From positions 9,318,685-9,382,684 of the forward strand of contig CM068382.1 of NCBI GenBank assembly GCA_034770075.1: DNA of 64,000 nucleotides. The letters run 5' to 3'. This DNA is from Aralia elata. Lineage: Eukaryota > Streptophyta > Magnoliopsida > Apiales > Araliaceae. This document shows, one piece after another, positions 16,136 through 27,599 of this stretch (positions within the stretch are counted from its first letter, which is position 1; every line of letters begins with the position of its first letter). Position numbers and translations under genes: made by a program. The notes beneath the pieces are model-generated. The model was not told where the DNA came from. It was given only the letters and a program-made list of their open reading frames with translations, and did not search any database.

Positions 16136-17000
16136 TAATAATAATAATAATAATAATAAAATCAATCAAATAATTATTTATTATTTATCAATTAAATAAT
16201 AAATAAAGATAATAAGTATTTAACTATTATTTGATTAATATTAAATAATAATTAAGTACAAATAAATTAGTAAGTAATTATTTATTTTTAATAAATAAAG
16301 ATAATAAATATTTAATTATTGTTTAATTAATATTAGATAATAATTAAGTATAATTAAATATTAACAAAGTAATTATTTATTTTTAATAAATAAAGATAAT
16401 AAATATTCAATTATTATTTGATTAGTATTAAATAATAATTCCATATGAATAAAGTAGCAAAATAACTATTTAATATTTGATTATTTTAACTAATAATTTA
16501 GTATGAATAAAAGTAATAAAATAGCCTTACAAAATTTAATTCCGGAATATGCTAATATATTTTCCATACAAAATAAGTTGTTTATCTATTTTAAAACAAT
16601 GATTTAGAATTGTGAATTAATTATTTATTATTGATTAACTTTAAATAATGAATAAATCTAATTGGTTATTATTATTAAATGATAACTAAAGAGAAGTTCA
16701 TTAATAATTCTTTGATTAAAATGATGAATAAACCTAATTAATTATTATTTATTATTAGATAATAACTAAAGATAATTCTTACTCACTAATTAATTATTTA
16801 TTATTTGATTAGCTAAATAATAAATAAACCTAGTTAATTATTATTTAATCCTAAATAATAATTAAGGATGATTAAAATTAATAATTCGATTATTATTTGA
16901 TTAATACTTAAACGATAAGTAAATATAATTAGTTATTAATTACCATTATTAATAACTAAAGATAATTAATTAATTACCGTTTAACAAATATTAAATAGTA
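16136..17000. repeat. AT-rich degenerate tandem repeats within the solo LTR
   Basis: An (AAT)n run (16136-16160) is followed by roughly 92-95-bp units. Each contains AAATAAAGATAATAA (starts near 16201, 16293 and 16388), with weaker repeats beyond. Base composition is almost entirely A and T. Confidence 0.65.
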
Positions 17001-18012
17001 ATTGAATAGAGATAAAGTTAATAAAATAAGGAGATTTAATAACGCATTAACTGAACGATTTTGATAAATTGTCTAAGGGTTAATAAATGAATATTAATTA
17101 AGAAAACGTAATTAAACAATTATAATTAATTGTTTAAGGGATTAATAAGTGTTTATTACTTAAGGGATACATGGTTGATTTATTTAAACCATCAACCTAA
17201 AAGTCAATTAAGTGCCTTATAAAATTTGCTATAGTTTATTTACTGTGTGCTATGTGAATTTCTTAATTGTTAAATAAATAGCATAAGTAAGCGTATCGGC
17301 GTACAACTACGCAGTACTAATTGATAGACCGACATTATCTATGTTAGGTTCTTCAAGGCCAAATAATTAAAGCTAGAATTACTTGTAGCTGAGCAAACAG
17401 GCAAGTTCCTAACCCTAAACTTCTTACATTTTTGCAAGTTCCCTAACTCAATCTCGAGTTATTATTTTCGAAGCATGTTAGTGAATAATTATTGTCGATT
17501 ATTCACATCTATACTGATTATTGAGATTCGCACATTGTGCAATTGAATTCCTATCCTATTATGATTGAACTGTAAATTTAATTAAAGTTCTTTCAAGCAT
17601 GAATTGTTTATGAGATAGATCTATGATATTTGTATCAGCTAGATCCAGCATGTCTAAATTGGTTAAGACAATGGTATTTTAAAAGCTGTTCTTATTAAAT
17701 TGCTATGGTAAGAACTCTTGGCTGAGAAAAGGATAAACTGTTTAAGGCATGATATCAATGCTGGTCATTAAGTGTTTATGCATAAATCACGGGGTATGAG
17801 AGGCTGATCCCCTCGATTACCAAAACTTTTTAAGAGGTCCAGCGCACATGTTGAGAACCTTGGAAAACGTCCTTGGTTATTTCAAACCACTCAGTAATTG
17901 TCATTCAATTATTCGGATATTCAACTGTTGTTTACTAATTCATGTTCCTCCACACTCTTATACTGTTGTTGAACATCAGAAGCGAAACTTCCTTCCACTA
18001 CAAGAAAAAGGG

Positions 18013-18237
18013 CTAATCTCGACGGATTTATCCTCGACGGATTTAATTCCGTCAAAGATAGAGTATTTCCGACGGAATAGTTCGTCGAAAATAGTTCCCT
18101 CGGAATTACACTAATCCCGACGGAATTCCGTCGGAAATAGAGGGCCCTGTTTGGCGCCAAGTTTCCCGCCAGCGCGAACATTAATTTCGACGGAATTTTA
18201 TTTATTTCCAAGGGAAGTTCCGTCGGAATTAAGTTAT
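18013..18237. repeat. CACTA 5' subterminal repeats
   Basis: About ten direct and inverted copies of the core CGACGGA(A), for example TCTCGACGGATTT, TTTCCGACGGAATA and AATTCCGTCGGAAAT. Such arrays bind the element-encoded TNPA-type protein in En/Spm; that role is inferred from the family. Confidence 0.85.
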
Positions 18238-18949
18238 AAAACCTAATTTCGCTTCAGCCGCCGCAACAGTCGACATTTCCTCTCTCTCTCTCTCTTAATT
18301 TTTTCTCTCGTTCTCTCTCTCGGGCGATTATCTCTCTCCCTCTCCGATCTCCTCTTGCGCCGTCCCACCCTCCCACCACCACCGTCGCCCCCCTCTCCGA
18401 TCACCTCCAGCCGAAAGACCTCCTGCCGGCGGCGGCTCCTCCGACGACGGCTCCTCCCTGTCCGGACGGCGTGACAGTGTGTAAGATCTATTTGATGAAA
18501 ATTTTTATTTCCTAAGTTTGAATTCCTCTAATTATCAGTAAGTAATTTTCAATAATTTTTGATAAATTGGGATTGCATTAATGTGTAATTAGCAGTATAT
18601 ATACATATGTTCTAATAAATATGGATTGCTGAAAATGCTTGGGACTGCCTTATATCATATAAATTTATATTGCTGATAAATATGGATTGCTGGAATACAT
18701 ATGTTTGGGATTTTTGATAAATACATTATCATTTCTGCTATCATTTTGGAACTGCTATCATTTTGGAACTGCCTTATATCATATGATATATGATATTGGT
18801 AAATCATTTTGGAACAACTATCGTGTTTTGGGCCTGTTATTGCTAGATTACAGTGGATCAAATCTTGGTATATTTGCTGTTTCTCACGGAATTCTCGACA
18901 GAATTTCAGTCAGGATTATGTATTTATGTATTATTTATGTATTATCTAC

Positions 18950-19620
18950 TCATAAAATAAAATAGAATAAAATTAATTAAATTTACTTAAATAATATGAT
19001 ATAAATATAATACAAAATTAAATAAAATAAATTTAATAAATTATATAATAAAATTTAATACACTATAAAATTAAAAGAAATTTAATAAATTATAGAATAT
19101 AATATAATACAAAATAAAATTAAATTAAATTAAAAATAATTAAAAATTATAATAAAATAAATTTAATTTAATAATTTAAAATAAAGATAATAAATTATAT
19201 AATATAATACAAAAGAAAATAAAATTAAATTAAAAATAATAATAAATTAGAATAAAATAAATTTAATTTATTAACTTAAAAGAAATTTAATAAATTATAT
19301 AATATAATATAATACAAAATAAAATAAAATAAAATTAAAAATAATTAAAAATTATAATAAAATAAATTTAATTTAATAATTTAAAATAAAGATAATAAAT
19401 TATATAATATAATACAAAAGAAAATAAAATAAAATTAAAAATAATAATAAATTAGAATAAAATAAATTTAAATTATTAACTTAAAAGAAATTTAATAAAT
19501 TATATAATATAATATAATACAAAAATAAAATTAAATTAAAAATAAATATTATATTAGAATAAAATAATTTTAATTTAATAATATAAAATAAATTTTAAAA
19601 ATCATTTATATAATAATAAA
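18950..19620. repeat. 205-bp AT-only tandem repeat inside the CACTA
   Basis: Units containing AAAAGAAATTTAATAAATTAT start at 19073, 19278 and 19483, exactly 205 bp apart. Each also contains an ATAATACAAAA block and an AAATAAATTTAA block. The unit is almost free of G and C. Partial, more diverged copies flank the array. Confidence 0.8.
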
Positions 19621-20322
19621 ATAAAATAAACTAAAATAAAATAAAATAGTGAGGAGATAATATAAAATAAAGTAAAATAAATTATAGCTTACTAAAATTA
19701 TTAAATTTGCTTAAATAAACTAAGTAGCATTTGCATAGTTTTTCATAATTAAAATATATATACATGTACTATACCCGTTTAACGATTACGAATGAATGAC
19801 GAATAATAATCTCCATGTTCAAATAATAGTTATCATGTACTGAGTAGCATTTACTTAGTTTATCATTGGAAAAATAAACTAAGTAGCATTTGCTTAGTTT
19901 TCCACAATTACAGTAAACTGCATATATAATACGCATGTAGTATAGTTTGGAGCTTAGAAACCCGTTTGACATTCACTCATTAGGAGTGAATGTCGAATAG
20001 TCCCCAGTTTGGGACTGTGACTGGATGTTATGTCTCTCACTTAGGCCGGTGTCAATGAGTTCAGTACGTTTTTAATTGTTTTGATGATTTTTCGACGGTT
20101 ATCTCTACATGTTCTTCGAGTGCATACTTAGACTAATTTATCTTAGTCTATTTCGTGTACTTGGAGACCATGGGGAGGTGCTGCCGAAATTTTATTGAAA
20201 CAGGTAGAAACGTCCTGAACGTGTTGACACTAGTGAGGAGACGCATCCAGGAACGGGATAGAAGCCTAACCCCTGTAGAGTGGAGATACTAGGAACATAT
20301 AATTCATGCATGGACCACATGA

Positions 20323-21954
20323 ATGAATATCCCTGACCTAAATGTGTCTTTTGTTCAGTTAAAGATGTCAGCCGACCGGAGTTGGATGTACCGTAGGATA
20401 CCCATTGACGGGAGGGAATTAGTGGAAGCTTACCGTGAAGGGGTGTGCTACTTTCTGGACAAAGCCATAGAACATGCTGATGATCCGAACGGGAAGATGA
20501 GATGCCCGTGTGTCAAGTGTAAAAACTTGATATGGAAGAAAGCCGACGAGATTAAATTCGACTTATTTTCTCGTGGTTTTGTGGATGGGTATTCTGTATG
20601 GATCCATCACGGGGAACTGACCGGCTCAGTAGAACAACCAGTTCACGGTGATTCAAACGCCGATGACTATGATGTTGTGGAGATGTTGGTGGATGCTTAT
20701 GGGCCTAACAATATCAATTGGACTGAAAACGATCATTCTTCAGGTAGTGCTCGACAAGAGCCAAATGACACAGCTGCTGCCTTTTACAAGATGCTATCTG
20801 AATCGGGGGTCCCATTGTATCCCGGAAATGATCAGCACACCAGGCTATCTGCAGTTACAAAGCTCTTACACTTCAAGAATGAGCATGACTGCAGTGAGAG
20901 GGGTTTCAATGCTTTGCTCTCTCTTATCAGCGAGTTCTTACCCAAGAATCACACTTTGCCCTCGAACTATTACGAAGTGAAGAAGATGGTAAAGGGGTTG
21001 AATATGGGTTATCAAAAGATCGATGCTTGTGAGCAGGACTGCATGTTATACTATGGGACAGACAGAGATAAGGTGCAGTGTTCTATATGTAATTGCACTC
21101 GGTACAAGGTGATAAAACGTGGGGGGAAGGAGAAACATGTGCCCAAGAAGATCCTACGGTATTTTCCTCTTGCGCCGAGGCTGCAACGGCTATTCATGTC
21201 GTCTCACACGGCTCATCATATGAGTTGGCATAGAACAAGAGACGTCGTGCCTGGTCAACTGACACACCCTGCAGATGGAGATGAATGGAAGAAATTTGAT
21301 GAAAATTTCCCACTGTTTGCGGAGGAAGTTAGAAATGTGAGGCTCGGCATGGCTACGGATGGATTTTGCCCTTTTAATAATTTTAGTCAGCCTTACTCAG
21401 TTTGGCCAGTCATAATGGTAGCTTATAATCTTCCACCGTCAATGTGCATGAGGGATCCGTATTTGTTCTTGACTTTACTCATACCGGGTGATAAGAGTCC
21501 TACAAAAGACATAAACGTGTACCTCAGGCCGTTAGTCGATGAACTAAAGATGCTATGGGAGACGGGGGTCCAGACATATGATAGATCAATTGGGCAAAAT
21601 TTTTTGATGAAGGTAGCCTTGTTGTGGACTATCACTGACTTTCCGGCTCTTGGGATGATTAGTGGTTGGTCGACTCACGGGAAGCTGTCATGTCCAGTCT
21701 GTATGGGGGATGTGCAAGGTCATCAGTTGCAGCATGGGCGAAAATGTAGTTTCTTTGGAACAGCTCGTAGATTCTTGCCTGTTGATCACAACTACAGAAA
21801 GATGTCTGCACAGTTCAACAGAAAGACAGAGAAGAAGGGGGTTGTTGGTAGACTATTGGGCAACGAGGTCTTGACCTGGCTGAACGAGTTGACATTTCCA
21901 CCGCCAGGCAAGGGGCACAGACTATCGGGCAAGGGGGTTGTTGGGGATGGATGA
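20323..21954 (+). pseudogene. TNP2-like CACTA transposase, truncated by an internal deletion
   Basis: The open frame has 543 codons; the ATG at 20368 (MSADRSWMYRR) may be the true start. Residues ~19-75 are the transposase-associated domain (DRSWMYRRI ... MRCPCVKCKN). A Cys cluster CSICNCTRYK lies near residue 255. The N-terminal part of Transposase_21 follows (FPLAPRLQRLF, MATDGFCPFNNF, YSVWPVIMVAYNLPPSMCM, LLIPGDKSPTKDINVYL, TDFPALGMISGWSTHGKLSC). After about residue 525 the family's continuation, with its conserved FFELPYW and LRHNLDVMHIEKN blocks, is missing. The frame ends at 21954, and an acidic tail resumes in another frame at 21938-22219. So the downstream half of the catalytic region appears deleted and this copy should be inactive. 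Confidence 0.85.
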
Positions 21955-22219
21955 GGCGTTGCAAGAAGATGTTAGCAATCCTAGGCAGGTGCAGGTAAAT
22001 GATGAAGATGTGATGACAAATGATGTGGTTGACGTACCCGACGATGAGGAAGTAGCAGATTTGGAGGTTGTGCATGAGTACGTTATCGTTGAAGATGATA
22101 ATGACAACGAATCTGATATCGATGATGATAAGGAAGAGACTGAATCTGATGATGATATTGATGTTGAATCTGATGGGTTTGACGACGTACAACCTCTAAA
22201 CGTATTTAACATTAGTAAA
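21938..22219 (+). pseudogene. Acidic C-terminal tail of the TNP2-like transposase
   Basis: In frame 2 this encodes a strongly acidic stretch (DVVDVPDDEEVADLEVV, then DDNDNESDIDDDKEETESDD). It resembles the Asp/Glu-rich end of plant TNP2 proteins. It is out of frame with the preceding transposase part, consistent with a deletion junction near 21930-21950. Confidence 0.55.
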
Positions 22220-22290
22220 TACTTTAATATTAATATATTAGATTTAAATAGTAATAATATATTATATTTCCGTTATTTCAGTAGAATATT

Positions 22291-24258
22291 TATGGCTAGA
22301 AATAGCGGTGGCGGTCGTCGCGGCGGGGGCGATCAAGATCCGGAGACGCGAGCCAGGCTGGAGGCTCGTCTTCAGGAGCTAGTAAGTGGTTTGATTCGTG
22401 TTAACGTATAATATATCTCAATATAAATTAGTTTATGTATTTTGACTAAAGTTTTATAATATAATTACAGATGCTCGTCGTCGACGAGACCAGCAGACTA
22501 ACCTCGGTCTCTTCGGTCGTCCACCGGCAGTTCCACATGTAGTTCGAGTGGATGTCGGCTCTTCCCAGTAAGTATTCTACTATGACTTAAAAATTAAGAG
22601 TTAAGTTTATATAATTTGTTGCATTAAACATTTAAAGTAACAATATTCAATTGTTTTTACTGTAGTATACTAGACCCGGTCGCTAAGGCGACCATACACG
22701 CTATCTGCCTGACGCACCTCCCGACTGGGTGTATGCGCTTTAGCCAGTACAGCCTTTACGATCCCGCGTTTATGGTCACTGTCTTGCGGGAGTTTCACGT
22801 AAGTTAATTTTCTTATACGTACATAGTTGTTGCCCAATAATTTAATGGTTCCTAACTTTTAAACTTTTGTTATAGAGATATTTTAGATATGATTCGGGCA
22901 TCTCTCAGGCAGCCGGCGATGATGTTGTTATTGCACACATCGCCAAGAACTACGCCGGCTGGCTATATGAGATGCGACAGAGGGCAGCCCGGGCAGTTGA
23001 TGACCAGCCCGGGACCACGCTTAGAGATCACCAGCCCCGCATAGTCTCTGATGCAGTGTGGGAGGCAATGTGTACGCACTAGGATGCTGACGACTTCAAG
23101 AAGAAGTCAGAGCAGGCAAAGAAGAACCGTTGTCAGCTCCGAGTGGTACACACTACTGGCTCGCAGTCTTTTGAGGAGGCGAAATCGGTAAGTGTCATAT
23201 ACTTAGTTGTTTAGTAACTCATTTGTCACAAGTAAACTTCATAACTCCTTTATGAATGTATTTATTAGGCCATGCGACAGAGCTTAGGCCGACCTCCTTC
23301 TATGTTAGAGTTCTGGGATAGAGCCCACACGCCAAAGGACTCTACTATGTCTCCCGCAGCATTAGCTATACGGGTAAGTGTAATCGTAATTTTACATAAT
23401 GTTTAATATTAGTTAGTTTATAAAATGATATAATTAACTTACGTATAAGCCAAAAATTACAGGACCGATTTCAGGCTAGTCGGGGACCAGCGTGTTGTAG
23501 CTGAGTTGCAGGCTGCTAGGAGGGACTCTGAGATGTTAGATTCTACCGTTCCTCGGCCCGAGATTGAATTATCTCGGGATGAGGAGCTGGCACTATGGGT
23601 CGCGTTTCAGGATCCCCCTACTAGCAGTACCAGCAGATATCGAGTGCTGGGATTGCCGAGGATACCAGCGTATACATTACCTGGAGGTAATATTTTTTCT
23701 AATAAGTTAAGATTAAGTAACTGCATATATTAGTAGTAATGATATATTTATTTGCGCAGGCTCTAGCCAGCGTCAGCGCCCGAGAGCTTCTGTCGGACCA
23801 TCTCATACCGGCGCTGGCTTGGACGACGAGATTTTCCAGAGGGTTATGGCGGCGGTGTCGGAGACGTTCCGTACGGATCCGGTCATCCGTCGTCAGGAGT
23901 TGCCCAGTCGAGCTCGCCTTCACCAGCTCGCCCAGGATATTGCAGCAGGGGCCACCGTCGATAGTACGGGTATCCCACAGGAGCAGTTCATCGTGATACG
24001 CGATGAGGTGCTCCGGTTGGTGGTTATATTACTATCGGAGGCTTTTGGCCCGATTGGGAGTCAGCAGCCCCCGCCTACCCAGGTATATTATATTTACTTT
24101 TAATTATTTAATTTGCATGTTATTCAAATAATACTTTCATACGGACTAATGCGTTATATTTTTAATTGTATCAACAGGGTGGCGATGGCGATGGCGATGG
24201 CGATGGAGACGGCGACGGCGACGGAGGTCATGCTGATGTTGATTTGCATACATCATAG
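22291..24258 (+). pseudogene. TNPA-type second gene of the CACTA (plant transposase, Transposase_24-like), broken
   Basis: Putative multi-exon gene: about 22291-22381, 22471-22569, 22666-22800, 22876-23188, 23269-23372, 23464-23686, 23760-24081 and 24178-24258. It starts MARNSGGGRRGGGDQD. The family core is KKKSEQAKKNRCQLRVVHTT, then GSQSFEEA, then MRQSLGRPPSMLEFWDRAHT. It ends in a (GD)n run and HTS followed by TAG at 24256-24258. Exon 4 contains an in-frame TAG at 23080-23082, in a context where Trp is usual. The frame also appears to slip near 23480-23500, and the exon 1-2 junction does not give an open frame. Proteins of this type bind subterminal repeats. Exon borders are estimates from GT-AG signals. 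Confidence 0.65.
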
Positions 24259-24594
24259 TCATACACCCATGTTATATATATAGTTTAGTTTGTTTAGGTG
24301 TTTTGTATTTAGAACTTACTTAAATATTTTGTAACTCATATATTGTAAAGTTTAGTTTGATTCTTTGTAAATCAATGTAATATTCTTTAGTTTTGAATGT
24401 ATTTCGGGACATAGTGAGTTATTTTTTAGGGTTTTTAACGTTATGAGTTGATTCTTATATACGTTATTCTTGGAAGCAGCTATTGGTGTTGTAATATATG
24501 TATTGTTGGGATAAAGCAAGTTACAGGTACAAAAATGGGGTTTAAAAACCTGGAAATTTAAAAAGCAAAAAAATTGTTTTAAAAAAAAAAGGGT

Positions 24595-24972
24595 ATTTCC
24601 GACGGAAAAAGGTATTTCCGACGGAAATTCCGTCGGACTTAAACATTAAAATTTATACCAAAAAATACTTATTTCCGACGGTAATTCCGTCGACATTAGT
24701 TAAATAATAAAACGACCCAGGAGTGCCACGTGGCGTTTTATCGTCGACGGAATTATTTTCGACGGAATATAGTCCGTCGAAAAAGTCTTATTTCCGACGG
24801 AGGTTTCGTCGGAAATAATTCGTCGGAAATATTATTATACCGACGGAAGTTACGACGGACTTATTTCCGAGGGCTTTATTTTCGACCGAATTTCCGACGG
24901 ACTATTCCGTCGGAAATAGTGTAATATCGACGGAATAGTACTATTTCCGACGGAATAGTCCGTCGGAATTAG
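24595..24972. repeat. CACTA 3' subterminal repeats
   Basis: A dense array of TTTCCGACGGA and its complement TCCGTCGGAAA in both orientations, running up to the right terminal inverted repeat. Same motif as the 5' array. Confidence 0.85.
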
Positions 24973-25400
24973 ACCTTTTTCTTGTAGTGTTCTATTCATG
25001 ATATATCTCTTTGTGTATATACTTGCTAAGCAAACTAGTTGCTTACCCTTGCTATATCATGATCTTTATTTCAGCTAAGGCAGAAACGTCTAGAGTGGAC
25101 CAAAAAAAAGGGAAGGTGCAAGAATAGATGCCCGATAGTGCCTATGAACTAGTTATTCTTGAATGTTGTCTGATTAAGTGAACCTTTTATTGTATTAAGG
25201 GTACGTTTTATGTTAAGGTTAAAGAACCTTGGGACCGGAATTGTAAGACTTTAATTCTATTCGATAAACAATGTATGTTTATTATTCCGCATTTAGTTAG
25301 AAAGTATGTTTATTGTTGAGAATCGTGAGCACCGAATTCGAGGTTAGAAAACCCGGATTTGGGGGTGTCACACTCTTGGTGGATTGAACTTTCTTTTTTG

Positions 25401-25545
25401 AACTCTTCTATGTGGATATGAAAATTAGACATGAGTGTATTTGAATTTTACCTATTTGTATTTTTACCCCTCATTGGGGTCAAAATACAAATAGATGAAA
25501 TTCAAATACACTCATATTCAATTTTCATATCCACATAGAGTGTTT
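25401..25545. repeat. Hairpin (foldback) just right of the solo LTR
   Basis: Inverted arms of about 64 bp centre near 25475. TATGTGGATATGAAAATT, GAGTGTATTTGAATTT and TATTTGTATTTT occur on the left, with their complements on the right. It has a MITE-like structure; no TSD was determined. Read without the LTR insertion, this hairpin and the one at 14053-14352 lie only tens of bases apart. Confidence 0.75.
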
Positions 25546-27399
25546 GTTCTTTTTTGCTAATTCATTTTGTATCCTACAAGTAGATCCGACAATATAGACT
25601 GAAATCTATTGGATAGTTCATATTGAGTTTCAAATTATAAGATGAAAAATATAAATAGTCTCACCTATATCCACCCCACATAATAGATAGGTGGATGTGG
25701 ACTATCATCAGGCCCCATTTATCTACTGATAATAGGGTAGAGGCTACAAGTATTTAAAATTTTTAGTTTTGAAAATTTTCAAATATAAATTCAGATATTA
25801 ATGATGCGGTTACGGAGATACAAATATTTGACATATTTATTCGTATTGTTGTTCTTATCGGATATAGATAATATTTGTATTCGTATAAAATAATTTTTCG
25901 TATAGATATACAAGTACTTATGAATGTTAATTTTAAATATCTATAGAATACATATACGAATACAAATATGAATATCATATATAATATATTGTTACAAATA
26001 TACATGTATTCCTATATGAAAATATCTGTTTAAAGTTCTAATTTCAAGACTCGACATTATATTAGGTGACCAAACCGGTGAAAGAAAGAAAAGAAAAGAA
26101 AAAAGAGAAAAAAAAAAGTGTTATATATAGAACATTTTTGTTGAAATACATGAGACCATCAATCTTAGAAAATGAAATCTCAAATGTAACTTTTTAACCA
26201 TTTATTTCACTACATTTTAACATTGTCATTGATATTAAAATTATTAAAGTATACATAATTATTTTTATCTTTATTGAAAATATTTTTTTTTTACATTTAT
26301 TTTTTTCTCCGCGTTTTACAAGTTCCAGTGTAATTAACTTTTTATACATCATCTTCACGTGGCTTTTGGAATAAACTTTTTAGAAGTAAACGTACAATAA
26401 TGGAAAGCATGGGGACACTGAAAGATTGAAATGCGACACAAAATTATTACAATAATTCATTCAGTGATGAGTGGTTTGTGTTATGTAGCCGGCCCCTCGT
26501 TCAATCTAACAAATAAATTGTGGGTCAGAATGTTTATTTTAAGTAAATTGATAAATTCCTTGATTTTAGTTTAAAGCTTCTTTATTTTTATTTTTTTTGA
26601 CAAAAAAGCTTCTTTATTTAAAGCCTCTTTGAGAGAAAAAAAAAGTTAGAGAAAGTGAAATAGTTTTCTTTAGCCTTGTCTGAGAGTTTGTAAAAAGAAA
26701 AGAAAAGAAAGTGAGTTGATATATTTTTTTTAGTCTTGTTTGGGAGTTGAGAAAAAAAAAATGTACACTTTTACTAATATACCCTTTTTATATGTAATAA
26801 AGTGATCTTAATCTTAATTTCTTTCAACAAGCTAAACTATTTTAGTTCATTCACAGTTTGACCCATGTAATCAATCAAGAAAAAACAGGGATATGTATGA
26901 ATATGAAGACCTGAACTCGGGTTAATGATGAAGAAATAGTTAAGTAAACTCACATTTACAAGAAGCAAGTGTCCAAAAAAAAAGAAAAATAAACGCGCAT
27001 GAAGAAGCACAGAAGCCTGATAAAATAAGCTAGCATAAATTCTATCTAATAAAATATAACTAATTTTGAATTTCCCGCTCACCTTAATAAACCATTAAGA
27101 CCGTCCAAAATTTAAGATAAATCTCACCGTCCATTATATCCTCTTTAACTTCAAAGGAAAAAAAATTATTCTTTCTCGCACTCTCAGATCTTCCTCCGTT
27201 CTTCCTCTTACCGAGCTCGCCTTCTGTCTTTTCCATTCTTTAGCACCGACAATCTCTCCTCCCCCTCCCCCTTCGTACGTAGTGCCGGAGGCACGGGTAG
27301 TACGGCTAGTTATTTATATTCCACATAAAAATAATGGAGGGAGGGACAAGGGAGAGAGATCCAGCATCCACAAATCCCTTCTTTCTTTTTGATGAATCT
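25546..27399. other. Intergenic AT-rich DNA, no gene seen
   Basis: No coding pattern is supported. CT-rich DNA at 27170-27290 (CTTCCTCCGTTCTTCCTC and similar) looks like a 5' leader, but no matching open frame or family motif follows. The 72-codon frame at 27334 shows no recognisable family. Confidence 0.45.
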
Positions 27400-27419
27400 C
27401 TCTCTCTTCTCTTTTTTTA

Positions 27420-27590
27420 TATATTTCTTTTTCTCATCTCGCGGTATCTGGTAACTATTATGTCCCGACTAATTCGGAATCGAGTTCTCTCCCTAAAACC
27501 GTTTTCTTCATTCACAAGACTCAAACTCGAGATCTTACTTAAGAGGCACTGAACTCCTTTCACTCGGCACAACGGATGTTGGTTTGATGA
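27420..27590 (-). mobile_element. Probable tRNA-derived SINE
   Basis: On the minus strand, GTTGTGCCGAGTGAAAGG (A-box-like) is followed about 35 bases later by GATCTCGAGTTTGAGTC (B-box-like). Then comes GAATTAGTCGGGACATAA and ACCAGATACC, which resembles the 3' part of Au-type plant SINEs (GGATTAGTCGGGGC ... GGACACC). No clear TSD or tail was fixed. Confidence 0.5.
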
Positions 27591-27599
27591 ATCTCTCAT

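Larger units (their letters stand above)
17996..24989 (+). mobile_element. CACTA (En/Spm) DNA transposon, internally deleted
   Basis: The 6,994-bp element begins CACTACAAGAAAAAGG and ends with its reverse complement (CCTTTTTCTTGTAGTG). The 3-bp TSD TTC lies at 17993-17995 and 24990-24992. Both ends carry clusters of the subterminal motif TTCCGACGGAA in both orientations (18013-18237 and 24595-24972). Inside are a TNP2-type transposase remnant (20323-22219) and a second gene of the TNPA/Transposase_24 kind (22291-24258), both damaged. A CT-rich stretch at 18270-18480 resembles the 5' leader of such elements. Insertion into the solo LTR is later than that LTR. Confidence 0.93.
14369..25372 (+). 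mobile_element. Solo LTR (~4.0 kb) of a large-LTR gypsy element, split by a CACTA transposon
   Basis: It starts TGTAATGTCC and ends GGGGGTGTCACA. The 5-bp direct repeats CTCTT lie at 14364-14368 and 25373-25377. After removing the CACTA insert and its TSD about 4.0 kb remains. No primer-binding site follows the end, so this is a solo LTR left by LTR-LTR recombination. It shares blocks with the 4.3-kb solo LTR at 45487-49804. Examples are the segments around 17390-17530 and 48640-48790 (AGGCAAGT, GTGAATAATTATTG) and the pre-terminal TTTCAGCTAAGG. A TATA motif CTATAAAT sits at 15462-15469, and GC-rich sequence precedes it near 15150-15300. No protein is encoded. Confidence 0.85.
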
